From the NCBI GenBank assembly GCA_038501625.1, contig JAZAYU010000034.1, forward strand, positions 3,809,102 through 3,873,101: a DNA stretch of 64,000 bases, written 5' to 3'. A program made the position numbers and the translations under genes. This stretch comes from Corbicula japonica (Eukaryota; Mollusca; Bivalvia; Venerida; Cyrenidae). Under the pieces are notes generated by a model. The model ran no database searches, was not told where the DNA came from, and saw nothing but the letters and a program-made list of their open reading frames with translations. Below are positions 34,990 through 47,890 of the stretch, piece after piece. Within the stretch, counting starts at the first letter, position 1. Every line of letters begins with the position of its first letter.

Positions 34990-37900
34990 GTATGGTGTAC
35001 TTAAGATTAGAAATTTAGAAATACTGTTGTATTTTTTCCAGCATTGCGAGGAGCGTAATTCGATAAAACTCAGATTATGACGTAGGTAGATTTAACAATA
35101 CAAACACTTTAAATGTCGGCTATTTCCTGGTCAATTGCACAAACTTAAACTGACCCAAAGATTCCCCGTCTTATTGCTGGACTTAAGTTTAAGTCCCGCA
35201 CAGTGAGGTCTGGGTCTGTAGACTTTGCTCACAATATAATCCGTCCATTACGTATAAAGCATTATGCATTAATACAGCGTCACTTGCGCAGAAAATTATG
35301 AAGCATTCGGCAAGTTATCACTGTACAACGAAGTTAGAAACAGTTACTCTGATACTTTCTATATAATGGCGTTAGGGATACCAGCATACTAGAATGCCTC
35401 ACCAGAGTAGGATCTGCTTGTATCCATGCTAAGTGAACTTACTGATTCAAATTTTAATGTAAATCAATGTTATTTATATATAGCTTTCTTATGCTAACAA
35501 TAGTAAACTATCAGTAGACAAAGTGAAGAATTAATAAAATAGTTATTGTTTCAAAGAAATAAGTAGGTCTTCGATTTTTGAGTCGGCAGACTCAGTGAAA
35601 ACCAATTTTCGACAATCGTTTTTGCTTTACTATGAACCTAACAATTTGAGGGTTGCATGCAATACTGTCCTAACTCCTTCTTTATTTCAATTTAGTAACG
35701 ACAGTACTTGCATGCTACCATAGAATGTATGCTTGCTACCCTATTATATAGTTCTTAGTTTCAAAAATTAAGTCAATGCTACAAAGCGGTCAATTTTGTA
35801 ATTCTGTGCAAATCGATAAAATTTATATTAAAAAATATGGAATCAATCAATATTTGAAGAAATTTAACTCGTGGAACGTTCGACAAGATTTTGAGTCATG
35901 AACGCGCATGAATACCTGATGGCGGAACGCCATATTGGATTCGACAACGTTCGGTGAAGACGAAAAATCCATCGTAATCAAATGAAAAGTGAGTATTTAT
36001 CGAGTTATTTTCGTGATGCAATGTTTTTATAACACCCAGGTTATATTTGAATGTATATTGACAATAGAAGTTCTCTTTGTAAATAGAATTATTCATATGG
36101 AAATGGAGGTGGATTTGGTGGTTTTAGAATGGTAGCCTACGTTACAAAATCATTGTAAAACTTGAAATTTTAGATTCGAAAGACTACACCGCAGTAAACG
36201 TGATTTTGGCTCTTTGGGTTTTATTGAACGGTTACGTCATTTAATTAATTAATGCACTCTCCAAAATGAAAGTAGGAGTCTCAAAATCGACCGTAGGGCT
36301 AAGCGAAACTTTTTTAATTTAGGGCCCTAATCATTGTGGATATTAATTGTGTAACCTTGTAGAGATGTAAGTAATCAAATTATTTCAATGTATTGCATTG
36401 AAAAAAGTTGGATTTTGAACGATTTACGAATTACTTGGTAAAATATCGTCACTCGTGTAAGAATTATATTCCCATTTGAATGCTTTAAAGTAAAACATAA
36501 AGCATCTGATTCACAATGATTTTTTATAACATTTTGATCTATTGAAAATTATGTTTAAAGTAATTTAAATTTCATACATGAATTGATTTAACAGATATAT
36601 TAATAAATGCATTTTATGCATTTGATCATAAGAGCCTGAATTTCCATCAGAAAATATCCAGATCTAACCCATTTCCAAACCGTAACCAGCTACATAGTTG
36701 ACACAAGATTTTCTGAAGTATAAAATTTCAAAGAAATGAAAATCTAATGTTTTCAATAATTGTGTGTTATATGTAGACCTTATGAAATCCGCTATCAGAA
36801 GTTTTTCCTACTTTCAGTTTTGTCTTACACTCCATTCCATTTGTCTCACAGGTCATTTAATCAGAACAGATATTCTCAAAATTAATAACCCAGGGAAAAC
36901 CATAAGAAGAAAAAGAGTAGCACCTCAGGGATTCACCAAGTTTATACAGAAATGGGAACTTCACAATATTTATTTAATAGTATCTCTTAAATGCATTTTA
37001 GGTAAATTTTGCATCCCGGAAGAAAGAATGAAGTATTTATTAATTGATTTAATTATTCATAAACAGGTTTAGATGATTTTTGGTTCTGGTCAGACATGTA
37101 TCAACCATTTGAACCATTTGAAGCAGTATAGAACTGTTTGACGTCATGCAATGAAGTGGACAACAAAAGTGAAGGTAGAAAATAATGTTCGAGTTAAATC
37201 CAGAATGACTGTTTAGGAGATGTAATTATTTTAAACAGTATATTTTAGTTTCTTTGTAATGCTTGAGCTGTGATAACGCTGTCAACATTGCAACTGGTAA
37301 ATTATTTTAACATGTTAATGGGTGGGGTACAAATATGTTGCATTGGGAAAATGTAATATTTTTTCCTATCTGAATATTTTCTGATGGAAATTCAGGTTCC
37401 TGTAATTTGATAAATAACTCAAATTAGTTTCATAGTGTTAAATTAAGTCTTGTTAATAGTAGAATTGCCTAACAAAGTGACAATAAATTATGAACTGAAA
37501 ACCAAAGATATACATTTTGTTCACTACAAACATGTGCCAAATCATAAAAATGAATATATTGTCTCCCTTTTGATGTTACACCAGTATTAAGTATTGAAGT
37601 GAACCTAGGTTTACACAGTGTTTCAGTTCAATAATTTTGATGTAACAAGTATTCATTTATTAGCCTTCAATTACAAATTGTTTTTAGGTAAAATAAACCA
37701 AAACTACTTAAGACATTAATTTAATGTCTATTTCATTCTATGATTTTTACCCAGACTTGAATTCTGATCAGCAATGTAAAATAAATTACCGGTAGTTATT
37801 TGAAAAGGAACCCACTTTGTGAATTTTAGTGATAACCCAATTTGACCAGTTTATAAGAGCAGTCAACATATTTTTGACTTTTTGCAGTCTGATACTTTCT

Positions 37901-39271
37901 GGTTAATTTTAAAGTGACATGCCTGGATCCATATTTTATTTTTTCAAAAGAAGGAAACACATAATAACTCTGGCAGTGATGAAACAATATGGATACTTAA
38001 TTCAGTTAATCAACAGTTAATCAATATAACTTTATGAAATTTTCTTGAACGGCTGTTGGAACAGGCATTTTAACTACAAAACAAATGACAACACTCTTTT
38101 TCACAGCAACTAAAGGAAAACATTTTTCACAGTCCAAAAGATTGTGGGTGACTTTTTGTAGATACACCTCACACCTCAGACTGAATGGATTTCAATGCAG
38201 AATAGAAACAATCTGAAGAAAGACCATTCTAGCAAAGTACAAAATGAGAGTAAACTAATTGTTATGATCACTCACTTAAAAAATAAAATAAGTTATTATA
38301 AAGAATATTTGTAATTTGAGCAAAGATCAAAATAATTGTTATTATTTCATGGGTGCGTTTGCCTGAAAATCAGGTTTTTGTGTGTCTAAAAATGATTGAT
38401 TTTCTTCATTTACCCTAAATAAATTTTCAGGATTTCAGGTTTTTTAGAAATCCTAACTTGCACCCTTGCAATTTTGTGTTTGTTAATTTCAGTGATAAAA
38501 TCAAATGAAAGAAATGTGCCATCTCTGGTTCAAAAAGCATGAAATGGGAAGAGGAGTGGAAGAAGGATAATGGTATATTAAATTTTATTAATTGACTATT
38601 AATAGGGCTCTCACCAGACTTGCAAATCAGGGAGAGTTTTGTCATAATTTACTGCATAATGGAGAAGTTTGCAGTCAACAGCTTTCTTTCCCTATATCGT
38701 AAATACAAAATGACTTCTAACAAAGCTCAACAAAGAGAGAAGTCTGGTCACTTTTGATGAGACTAATTCCTTAAAGTCTCTCTCTAGTGAGAGCCCTGTA
38801 TTAATATACAGTAAAGGCATTGCATACTTTGCCCTTTTCTTTTACATGACTGCAGTGTGGCAAAATCTCGAGGCATGTCATCACCTGACTTTAACATGCC
38901 ATTTTCCTGGCAGACACTACATGGTACACCACATCAATACTTAAGTATTTTATAATGGCCCAGCAATTCTCATATTGGTCCAGAACACCTGTATTGGCCC
39001 AGTTTAGTCTCCATACGAATTTGAACATGTTATTGGGCCTCGGGCTGTCATATTTACCCTCGACCTTCTGCCTCAGGCATATATGACTACCTTTGACCCA
39101 ATAACAAGGTCAACTTGAATTCACTTGATTGTTAACATTATATATAACAATATTCATCTGTGGGCCACCTTGAACTAACACGATGGGTTGCTTATTTGTT
39201 TTTTAAGTTGGGTAATCTCGTATAAATGTGTCTCAAAAATCCAATGCTGTTTCAACTTTCATGGTTAATTA
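34990..39271 (+). other. First part of intron 9
   Basis: About 4.3 kb of AT-rich intron with no supported exon. The 102-codon frame at 36,764-37,072 has no domain. Phase 1-1 exons too diverged to see could be hidden here. Confidence 0.45.
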
Positions 39272-39440
39272 CTTGACCCTTTACTCCATTATACGCCATT
39301 TTACCACATGGGTAACCAGTGTAAATCCACATCAGATAGAGATAGCACAAATGTAGCTCCAGACAAGCTTGCACATCAGACATTTTGAGGTCTCATCATT
39401 CTGTATCTACTCTGTTCATTAGATACATTTAAAGCTTTAA
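39272..39440. repeat. TTAACCC palindromic repeat family, decayed copy C
   Basis: Starts ACCCTTTACTCCATTATACG like copy B but the inner blocks are strongly mutated. Confidence 0.4.
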
Positions 39441-39551
39441 TTAACAGGAAGGAGATGTGTCAGCACCTAGATTTACAATAGTTGCTCATGTGTTAAAAGG
39501 TGTATCCAACGAATAAAATGAAGTATCAAAATGCAGGTGTTTTTTTGTAGT

Positions 39552-39773
39552 AATTAACCCTTTACTATAATATTATACACATGTTCATGCCTTTTCATGA
39601 TCTGATCTGGATCTGCACAGGTCACATTGGGGTCAGAAATAACCTATTGAAATTTGAATAAAAAAGCTAACGCCGTAACGGTTTAGATCCTAATCAGGCA
39701 GTATGGATGTGTCGGCTGATCTAGATCTACACTGATTTCCCATGCCATAAAGGCATATGGAGGTAAAGGTTAA
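39552..39773. repeat. TTAACCC palindromic repeat family, copy D
   Basis: Starts TTAACCCTTTACT and contains GATCTGGATCTGCACAGGTC and GGCTGATCTAGATCTACACT, ending near AAAGGTTAA. Confidence 0.6.
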
Positions 39774-39996
39774 ATGGGATAAATTGTGTATGAGCCTATA
39801 GGAACTGAAGATGGCTTGAAGCTTACACCAGAAATACCTCTTTTTGTGATATTTATAAAAATAGATGAATTATGACAACATTGTAATTTAACTAACCTGC
39901 ATCATCAATTTATGTACAACTTCATAAGCAACAAAAAGTACAGTGAAAATGGTTTTCGTTATTTGTTATGATTAAAATACAACATTTATTTTCAGC

Positions 39997-40095
39997 CATG
40001 TGTATCATCAGTCTTGTGAAAGCTGCGGACTTGAAATGTCTGCAGAATTGGTAGAACATAAGGGAGCAGAATATGAATGTTACTGTAGAAAATGA
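39997..40095 (+). other. Short cysteine-rich frame after a good acceptor
   Basis: Following TTTATTTTCAG at 39,995 a 32-codon frame reads HQSCESCGLEM and EYECYCRK before a stop. The C-x2-C and C-x-C pairs look zinc-ribbon-like, but the phase does not fit exon 9 and no further exon is found. It could be a decayed exon or chance. Confidence 0.2.
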
Positions 40096-40305
40096 AGACA
40101 AGGTTTGCATTTTTTATTTTCATTTATTAAAGCTGCATGAATGTATGATTGAGGCACACTAAATCTATCTGTATATGTTGGTATTTGTATTTTTGTATCT
40201 TGTAACAAGAAAACATAACATTGTGTTTATATGTATGTGTTGACTTGTGAGACCTCAGTTCACAAGAAAATTAATCATCCTATATAAAAATTACTGTGTT
40301 GTTTT

Positions 40306-40550
40306 TGCCCCTTTCTTCCATGAATACATGACATGAGTGACCAGTGTATATCCAGATCAGCAGGCATATCTGTGCAGTCTTAACAGGATCTACACGGTTC
40401 ATAATAAGCTTCATGAGGCTATTTCTTACAAATATGCAAACAGTGTAGATTCCAATCAGATCCAGATCAGACATCAAAGTTGTTCTTGCTGATACATGTA
40501 CTGATGTATTGTTTTCCAGGTGTCCACTAGCTGCTTAATCTAAAGGGTCA
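40306..40550. repeat. TTAACCC palindromic repeat family, copy E
   Basis: Carries GACCAGTGTATATCCAGATC and AACAGGATCTACACGGTTC, recognisable inner blocks of the family, with decayed ends. Confidence 0.5.
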
Positions 40551-40552
40551 TT

Positions 40553-42464
40553 TTTTTGTGTCGCCCTTTCAAAGAAAAGGCAATTCATAGGGATCGCTTT
40601 GTCTGTCCGTCCATCTGTCCCAAAAACTTAATGTTGGTTATAACTTTGCCATTTCTTAATATTTCTTCATGAAATTTTCAAATTATATTGTTTGTGACAA
40701 CATGCTTGAGCTGATATTAATTTTCAGGTCAAGGTCACATTTGATGGAGTTAATCCCTTTTTGTACTTTTTTTTAACAGAAAAACTTAATGTTGACTTTA
40801 ACTTTGACTTTTCTTAATATTTCTACATCAAACTTTCAAATTATATTGCTCATGACAACTCACTCATCGTGACTCCAAGTTCTTTATGTCAAGATGGGGT
40901 TATTCCCTTTTTTGTTCTTGCATTTTTAACTTGATCTAGTTCCCAGGGCGACACGAGTGAACACCCATCTAATGTAACTTTTTGGTGGATTCTGGCAATT
41001 AATAACCAAAATTACCCTTAATTTAATGAAAACAAAGACACTTCAGCTAAAATCATTACAACTTCAATATAAATAGGTTATTTGTTGAAATTAATATTTC
41101 AGGATAACAGCTCTACATGGAATGCTGTGAGGAGACCAGTTTGACAATTCTGTCTATGACTGTCTGAGGGAGCATACAGCCTTTAGATTGCCACTAATTC
41201 CTGCAATGGAGCATGCTGCTTTTGTAATGGACAAGAATAAAAAAATCACAAATGTCGATACAAATAGTGGATGTGAAATGGAGACAAGTTATATAAAATA
41301 TAACCAAAACGTTTTAATGTGCACCTCATTGAAAAAACATCAGTTGACAAAAAAGCATCAGTGTAATTGTGTGTTTGAACATTATTTGCTGAATAATAGA
41401 ACCATTGAAAAAAACCATAGTGTCACTTGTAGTATTATTTTAAATCATGTGACCCAATTCTGTTTGTCGATTTCAAGTTTGAATATTCAAAGATTATGAC
41501 TAGCTTAGCTACTTTTTTCTGTCATTGGTGTCACCGTATCTCAACTCAGAATTTTAGGTGCTGTCTAATGATACTGCGCTTGCAAACAACTGCTCACAGG
41601 ATTCTTCCACACTTACAAAAGTATTCAGGTAATATTCCATTCGTCATTGCACTCTCATTGATAAAATGAAAAATTAAAAAGTCTCTCTAAATGCAAAATG
41701 CAAGGACGAAAGGAGTAATACCTTTAAATAAAGCGTTGTGTTTGAGAACTGACCAGCGTTGTTTCACTGTTGACCATATGACCTATGAAGTATGATATCC
41801 TTCACTTAATTGTGATTGGTCAATTTCATTTTATTGTCTACAAGTCCAATCATATTCAAATTATGCCTTTAGACATATTGTCCTACCACCAGGTTCGCTT
41901 TCCATGTCACCGCGTCTGCAAACTTGATAACAGTATTTGTCTTGACTTGTTAATTGGACATTAATTGTTTTTGGGGTCGAAGATCTATGTCTCGGAGGAC
42001 ATAAAGTAAATTGTTCCCCGTTCTTGAGACGAAAGTTTATTTCTGGTCCAACTTAATCAAACCCAAAAATCCATTGCTTTTCAATTGTGTTTTGATGGCC
42101 GACTCATCAGTACCTCCAGTCCTTTGATTTCTTGTATCTTTGAATCTTCTATCTTCACGATTTCATTATATCTTTATATTATGTATTTTTAAATGAGCTT
42201 ATATTTCATGATATCGATTTTTTCCTTTATGGCAGAATTAAAAAATTGACTTACCACAACGACTATTATTTCAACATCTTTATCTAAAATATTGATAATG
42301 ATCTGTTGCGAGAAACGTGAATTATACAAGACCAGGACAATAGATGATATTCACACATCACTATGGGAACGGAGCACTATGGCTACCTAGAAGGTTATTG
42401 ACACAAGTAAAACAACACCTTCAGAATGGTGGACAAACTTATTTTTGTCTCTCCCTTTACTGCG
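40553..42464 (+). other. Intron 9, middle part
   Basis: Contains a block with TCGCCCTTTC and GTCTGTCCGTCC similar to 34,175-34,220 in inverted or partial form. The 103-codon frame at 41,188-41,499 has no recognisable domain. Confidence 0.4.
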
Positions 42465-42828
42465 ATGCACGATGGTACGTTGGTGCAATCACGATGGTAC
42501 GATGGCACGATGGTGAAACCACATGGCATGATGGTGAACACACGAAGGCACGATGGTGAAAACGCGATGTAATATCATCGTACCATCGTGATTCCACCAT
42601 CATGCCATCGTACCATCGTTGTTTCACCATCGTACCATTGTTGTTTCACCATCGTGTCATCGTTCTTTCACCATCGTGCCATAGTTGTTTAACCATCGTG
42701 CCATCGTTGTTTTACCATCATGCCATTGTTGTTTCACCATCACACCATTATTGTTTCATCATCATGCCATCGTTGTTTCACCACCGTGCCATCGTTGTTT
42801 CACCATCGTACTATCGCCTTCCGGTAGT
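42465..42828. repeat. 22-bp minisatellite with an orientation switch
   Basis: From 42,571 about eleven copies of TTTCACCATCGTGCCATCGT plus TG run on the + strand; from 42,465 to 42,567 related units occur in reverse orientation (GATGGTACGATGGCACGATG). The two halves form a large imperfect inverted repeat. Confidence 0.85.
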
Positions 42829-42972
42829 CATGTACATTACCTTTTTTAGCAAACTCAATTTTTTAAATTAAACTTTCAAAATGTACCTTTCACATCAGAT
42901 TCTGACGACATCTTTCTGCTAAAAAGTAAATGTACATCAGCGGATTTTACTGCGCACGCCCGGTAGGCGATG

Positions 42973-44335
42973 ATTCGATAATTCTAATGCTCGATGCACC
43001 TTTACCTTTAGAACTTTATACGATGACTTTTTCCAGATAATTTTAATGCTCAAAGCACCTTCAGAACTTTATACGATTACCTTTCCCTCATAATACTAAT
43101 GCTCGATGCACCTTTAGAACTTTATACAATGACATTTACCTCATAACTCTAACGCTTAATGCTCCTTTAGAACTTTATACGATGACATTTACCTCATTAT
43201 TCTAATGCTCGATGCTCCTTTAGAACTTTATACGATGACATTTTCCTCATAATTCTAATGCTCGATGCTCCTTTAGAACTTTATACGATCACATTAACCT
43301 CATAATTCTAATGCTCAATGCTCCTTTAGAACTGTATACGATGACATTAACCTCATAATTCTAATGCTCGATGCTCCTTTAGAACTTTATACGATGACAT
43401 TTACCTCATAATTCTAATGCTCGATGCTCCTTTAGAACTTTATGCGATGACATTTACCTCATAATTCTAATGCTCAATGCTCCTTTAGACCTTTATACGA
43501 TGACATTAACCTCATAATTATAATGCTCGATGCTCCTTTAAAACTGTATACGATGACATTTACCTCATAGTTCTAATGCTCGATGCTCCTTTAGAACTTA
43601 ATACGATGACATTTACCTCATAATTCTAATGCTCGATGCTCCTTTAGAACTTTATGCGATGACATTTACCTCATAATTCTAATGCTCAATGCTCCTTTAG
43701 AACTTACGATGACATTAACCTCATAATTATAATGCTCGATGCTCCTTTAGAACTTTATGCGATGACATTTACCTCATAATTCTAATGCTCAATGCTCCTT
43801 TAGAACTTTATACGATGACATTAACCTCATAATTATAATGCTCGATGCTCCTTTAGAACTTAATACGATGACATTTACCTCATAATTATAATGCTCGATG
43901 CTCCTTTTAAACTGTATACGATTACCTTTCCCTCATAATATTTATGCTCGATGCACCTTCAGAACTTTATACGATGGCATTTACCTCATAATTCTAATGC
44001 TCGATGCTCCTTTGGAACTTTATACGATGACATTTACCTCATAATACTAATGCTCGAGGCACCTTTAGAACTTTATACGATGACATTTACCTCATACTTC
44101 TAATGCTCGATGCTCCTTTAGAACTTTATACAATGACATTTACCTCATAATTCTAATGCTCAATGGTCCTTTAGAACTTTATACGATGACATTAACCTCA
44201 TAATTCTAATGCTCGATGCTCCTTTAGAACTTTATACGATGACCATTCCCTCGTAATTCTAATGCTCGATGCACCTTTAGAACTTTATACGACGACCTTT
44301 CCCTCATAATTCTAATGTTCCATGCACCTTTAGGG
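42973..44335 (+). repeat. 53-bp minisatellite
   Basis: About 25 copies of a 53-base unit containing CTCCTTTAGAACTTTATACG and CTCATAATTCTAATGCTCGA. Units vary at a few fixed positions (ATTTACC or ATTAACC; GCTCC or GCACC). Confidence 0.95.
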
Positions 44336-44420
44336 TATTAAAATCCTTAAGCAAAGATAATCGTATAAAGTTCTAAAGGTGCATGGAACTTTGCATCTGA
44401 TATTTAATTAAGGATTTTCA
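44336..44420. repeat. Inverted 53-bp unit fragment bounded by AAAATCCTTAA
   Basis: CGTATAAAGTTCTAAAGGTG is an inverted piece of the preceding minisatellite. It is flanked by AAAATCCTTAA and its reverse complement TTAAGGATTTT. Confidence 0.7.
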
Positions 44421-44879
44421 TTATTGCATTGAACTATTAGAGCAGAGATTCTTTTCTCAACATCTCAGCACTTTCAGTTTTATGATACTGGTCAACACTT
44501 AATCCAAATGTCTCTCAATGCAAACAAGATGTTCAAGTATCAAAGGCGAGCCTTCCTGCGGAATAGCATTTAACACACATTAAAATATATGAGAAGCAAC
44601 AATAAAATTTATGTTTAAGTAGAGCAAAAAAACTGAGCTTTAAAATTAACCTGTGTATCGCTAAGACCTTGAGAATGGTTTATGTCGGAAACCAATGTTT
44701 AAGCTATGTAAGACCATCTGTTTTCGAGATGAAATTTTTCATATATACTTGCAAAGAATAGGGTCATTTTATCTTTACACTTTCGAATGTGACTTTTATA
44801 TTCGTCCAAAAAAGTGGGTTTGACACTTAAATACACAGTTTTCTCCGACTTAGTCCGTGCCTTTTAGTTTTGCAACATT

Positions 44880-44998
44880 TTTATGTCGTCATCATCGTCG
44901 TCTTTTTGACCTTTTTGACGTCATCACCATCATCATTATCATCATCATCATCATCTTCTTCTTCTTCTCCTTTTCTTCATCTTCCGCATCTTCTTTTC
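44880..44998 (+). repeat. ATC/TTC trinucleotide microsatellite
   Basis: Degenerate CATCAT and TTCTTC runs abutting MITE copy 8. Confidence 0.85.
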
Positions 44999-45141
44999 CC
45001 AAGATCATAAAACTAAATCTGGAAACCAGTCTCAAATCGCAAGCATCTGGTTGGCTGAAATGGCGATAGTCGTTATTTCAGCCAATCAGATGCTTGAGAT
45101 TTGAGACTGGTCTCAAATATAAGTTTTTTTTTATCTTGGGC
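44999..45141. mobile_element. Palindromic MITE copy 8
   Basis: CCCAAGATCATAAAACTAAA to a T-rich ATCTTGGGC end, with the usual core arms. Confidence 0.88.
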
Positions 45142-45176
45142 TCATATTATTCGTATTGTTTTACCTTCTACGTCTG

Positions 45177-45284
45177 TGCCCAAGTTTATAAAACTGAACA
45201 TGGAAACCAGTCTTCCTTTCAGCCAATCAGATGCTTGAGATTTGAGACTGGTTTCCATGCTCAGTTTTGTAACCTTCAGCCCTG
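45177..45284. mobile_element. Palindromic MITE copy 9 (core deleted on one arm)
   Basis: GCCCAAGTTTATAAAACTGA to TTTGTAACCTTCAGCCC; the left arm is shortened. It ends 43 bp before exon 10. Confidence 0.85.
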
Positions 45285-45326
45285 TTTGTCCGCTGGTGGA
45301 TAAATTTACGTTTCCTTTTTTTTCAG

Positions 45327-45734
45327 TGAATGTAAACGGAACCAAACTTCGAAGTGTGATTACAGTGGCACCAAACGAGAGCATTTCCTTCTCAAATATC
45401 ATGTACCCAGAAATGTTTCCATCTCAAACAACACAAGAAATCATCTTCCGAACTATAATTGGCTACAAGATCGAGTTCTTGGCTCAAAGCATCAAAACTC
45501 TACGCAGCTCCAATTGTTCGCTTGACAAAATCAGCGTATTTGACATTTCTTTGAAATATGATGTGAACGAAACATGTTTCTTTTCCTGTTCAAATACCAG
45601 CGCGGCACCTGAGATTTTGAGGAAGATCGAATTTGATACCGTTCTAAATGCCATAAAAATAGTCATTAGAAGCGGTTTCCATGAAAGCCTTAAATCATCT
45701 CTACAGATCTCGGGAATAGTTTCTTCGGTGCAAG
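45327..45734 (+). CDS. Exon 10: CUB5-like domain
   Basis: A 408-base symmetric phase 1 exon (residues 847-982) between acceptor TTTTTTTTCAG and donor GTAAGT. The secondary-structure pattern (ISFSNIMYPEMFPS, YKIEFLAQSI, KISVFDISL, IKIVIRSG) follows a CUB domain, but the cysteines are not canonical: one in SSNCSL and a CFFSC pair. A 10.3-kb intron precedes it, and a MITE ends 43 bp upstream. The open frame extends past the donor for 21 codons; the donor and the matching phase of exon 11 argue for splicing there. Confidence 0.85.
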
Positions 45735-45895
45735 GTAAGTTTAACAATATCTTAAATATAAGCAGTTTTGAAAGTATATTGATACCCAATTGTTTTTAAA
45801 ATTTGATTAAGTTTAAGGATTTTAGCCGCATTGTTTTTTTTGTATCCTAATTGTAATTATTATAAATGTCAACATTTTTCTAACAATATTTACAG

Positions 45896-45990
45896 AGTTT
45901 TGAGATTTGTCTAGTAGCCATTTCAGCCAATCAGATCCTTGAGATTTAAGAAGGTTTACATTCTCAGTTACATAATCTTGGGGCAATGTG
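45896..45990. mobile_element. Palindromic MITE copy 10 (half copy)
   Basis: Right arm only: GCCATTTCAGCCAATCAGAT, then CATTCTCAGTTACATAATCTTGGGG. Confidence 0.7.
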
Positions 45991-46624
45991 TTTCCGTCCC
46001 AGATCTGGTAATAATTTAGGAACAACCCCATTATATAGAAGTAATTATTACTATCGCTACGTCTTTAAAACTTTTTATTTGTTTTCCATGTTATCAACAT
46101 TTTGTTGGCCAAAAGCCACAGCTTAATTTTCAGTTTGATCAGAATGTAGCCTTTTTTCAACTTAGAATATAATGTTTAAGTCTAGTTTTCGTTGTTTGTT
46201 TTGTTGCTGTAGGATTTTCGTTTTAAAATATCGTTATCTCGACCAACCCACTACCAACATCGACCCAACCTATGTGAAAAGCAACGCATAAACATATGCT
46301 GAAAAAAATAGTTTTTAAATTATAAATAAATAAAAAATCCTCCGTCATGTTTTTATTTTTTTAAATAATTTTAATCCCGAACCCTACTTCAACTCCGTAA
46401 AGACGATTAATTTTTAATGTTTCGAAAATTCAAACTTTTAAACTTGCTTGTTGTTGATACCCCATGTATAAGAAATACTACGATTGTTTTTAAGTCTTAT
46501 TGAGCCAATAGCGGGTACATCATTTTCCTGTAAAAAAAAACTTACATAACCCGAGTTTTTAATTTAAATTTAACAACAAGCTTTGCAACTTATACATTAA
46601 GCATATAATTGCATTCTTAAACAT

Positions 46625-47485
46625 CACACCGTTCAACCCGATAAGGTGAATGCCGTGGGTAAGCCGACGGCAGTTGCTTGTGTACATGAACGTTTTTCGG
46701 CGAAACTGAGTATTGGCCTGATTTTTACATTTTCCGGGAATATCTTAGCATACAAAAATATACATATTGATTCCCTGTTTGTTAAGGACTCTACTGACGA
46801 AATCTTGACGCACACAGGATATTATTTACAAAGAAATTGCAGAGAAAGTGTGCAATTTTGCGACAAAATATGTCATTTGATGAATCGGCCGCAAATATCT
46901 TTTTTTATTACCAAATCTGAAATATTTGAAATATTCCATGATAAAGTTCAATTATTTCCCTGTAACAATTTGAAACCACAGCTTCTAATTCGCTTTCTCT
47001 AGAAAGATATTTACTTTTAAACTTGGTACGTCGTGGAGATTTTGGTAACGACAACGGCCGTTAACACTAAAATATTGGTACAGTTGAATGCAGTTTCGTC
47101 AGTGGATTGGATAAAGTAAACGGCCGTCAAGTGAAAATTAGCTTTGTCTCTACAATGATTAACACTGGTTTCGAGAACATAATTAAATGTTTTTATTACA
47201 TCGTGATTTGACCGATGGTTTTTCAACGCGCACATTTCCAATTTTGTTGTATATCTATTCCTCAAACAGCAAGTCACAGTCAGTTGAAAACGCCATATTT
47301 ACGAAAGTTTTGAGAAACTTACTGTTTTACTAATTGAGTTTGGTCTAACAGAGATTACGACTCCTTATATTCCCGGAAAATGTAAAAATCAGGCCAATAC
47401 TCAGTTTCGCCGAAAAACGTTCATGTACACAAGCAACTGCCGTCGGCTTACCCACGGCATTCACCTTATCGGGTTGAACGGTGTG
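46625..47485. mobile_element. 861-bp non-autonomous transposon with about 120-bp inverted repeats
   Basis: Arms at 46,625-46,744 (CACACCGTTCAACCCGATAA) and 47,366-47,485 are reverse complements with almost no mismatches, suggesting recent insertion. The 118- and 86-codon frames inside show no transposase motifs. It lies in intron 10. Confidence 0.85.
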
Positions 47486-47540
47486 TACATGTACTCGTTA
47501 GGTCTGTATACGCCTTTCCAATAATTCGATGAATTTTTCG

Positions 47541-47712
47541 GTTAACGAACAGTACAAGTCCTGATCAGACGGTAGGAATTGGATTTATTTTAGATTCATT
47601 ATGTTATTTCTTACCAAGAAGCGAACAGTATAGATCCTGATCAGACGGCACGGATGCGTCGGCTGATCTGGATCTACACTGTATTCCGCGGATAACAGAC
47701 ATAATGGGTTAA
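47541..47712. repeat. TTAACCC palindromic repeat family, copy F
   Basis: Contains two copies of TCCTGATCAGACGG and GGCTGATCTGGATCTACACT, and ends ATGGGTTAA. It abuts a MITE of the other family at 47,714. Confidence 0.65.
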
Positions 47713-47713
47713 G

Positions 47714-47858
47714 TGCTGAAGGTTATAAAACTGAGCATGGAAACCAGTCTCAAATCTCAAGCATCTGATTGGCTGAAATGGCGACCAGTCGCCATTTCAG
47801 CCAATCAGATGCTTGAGATTTGAGACTGGTTTCCATGCTCAGTTTTATAACCTTGGGT
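47714..47858. mobile_element. Palindromic MITE copy 11 (near perfect)
   Basis: Arms of about 65 bases with essentially no mismatch, meeting at GGCGACCAGTCGCC. It ends 32 bp before exon 11. Confidence 0.92.
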
Positions 47859-47890
47859 AAAGGATCTAACAAGAGTAAACACTATTTCAG

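Noticed and set aside
36764..37072. 102-codon frame in intron 9
   Set aside because: No recognisable domain, no flanking splice pattern in phase with the main gene.
42602..42871. 89-codon frame rich in HHR and SPS
   Set aside because: Translation of the 22-bp minisatellite.
46646..47002. 118-codon frame in the 861-bp element
   Set aside because: Begins in the inverted terminal repeat; no transposase motif and no conservation evidence.
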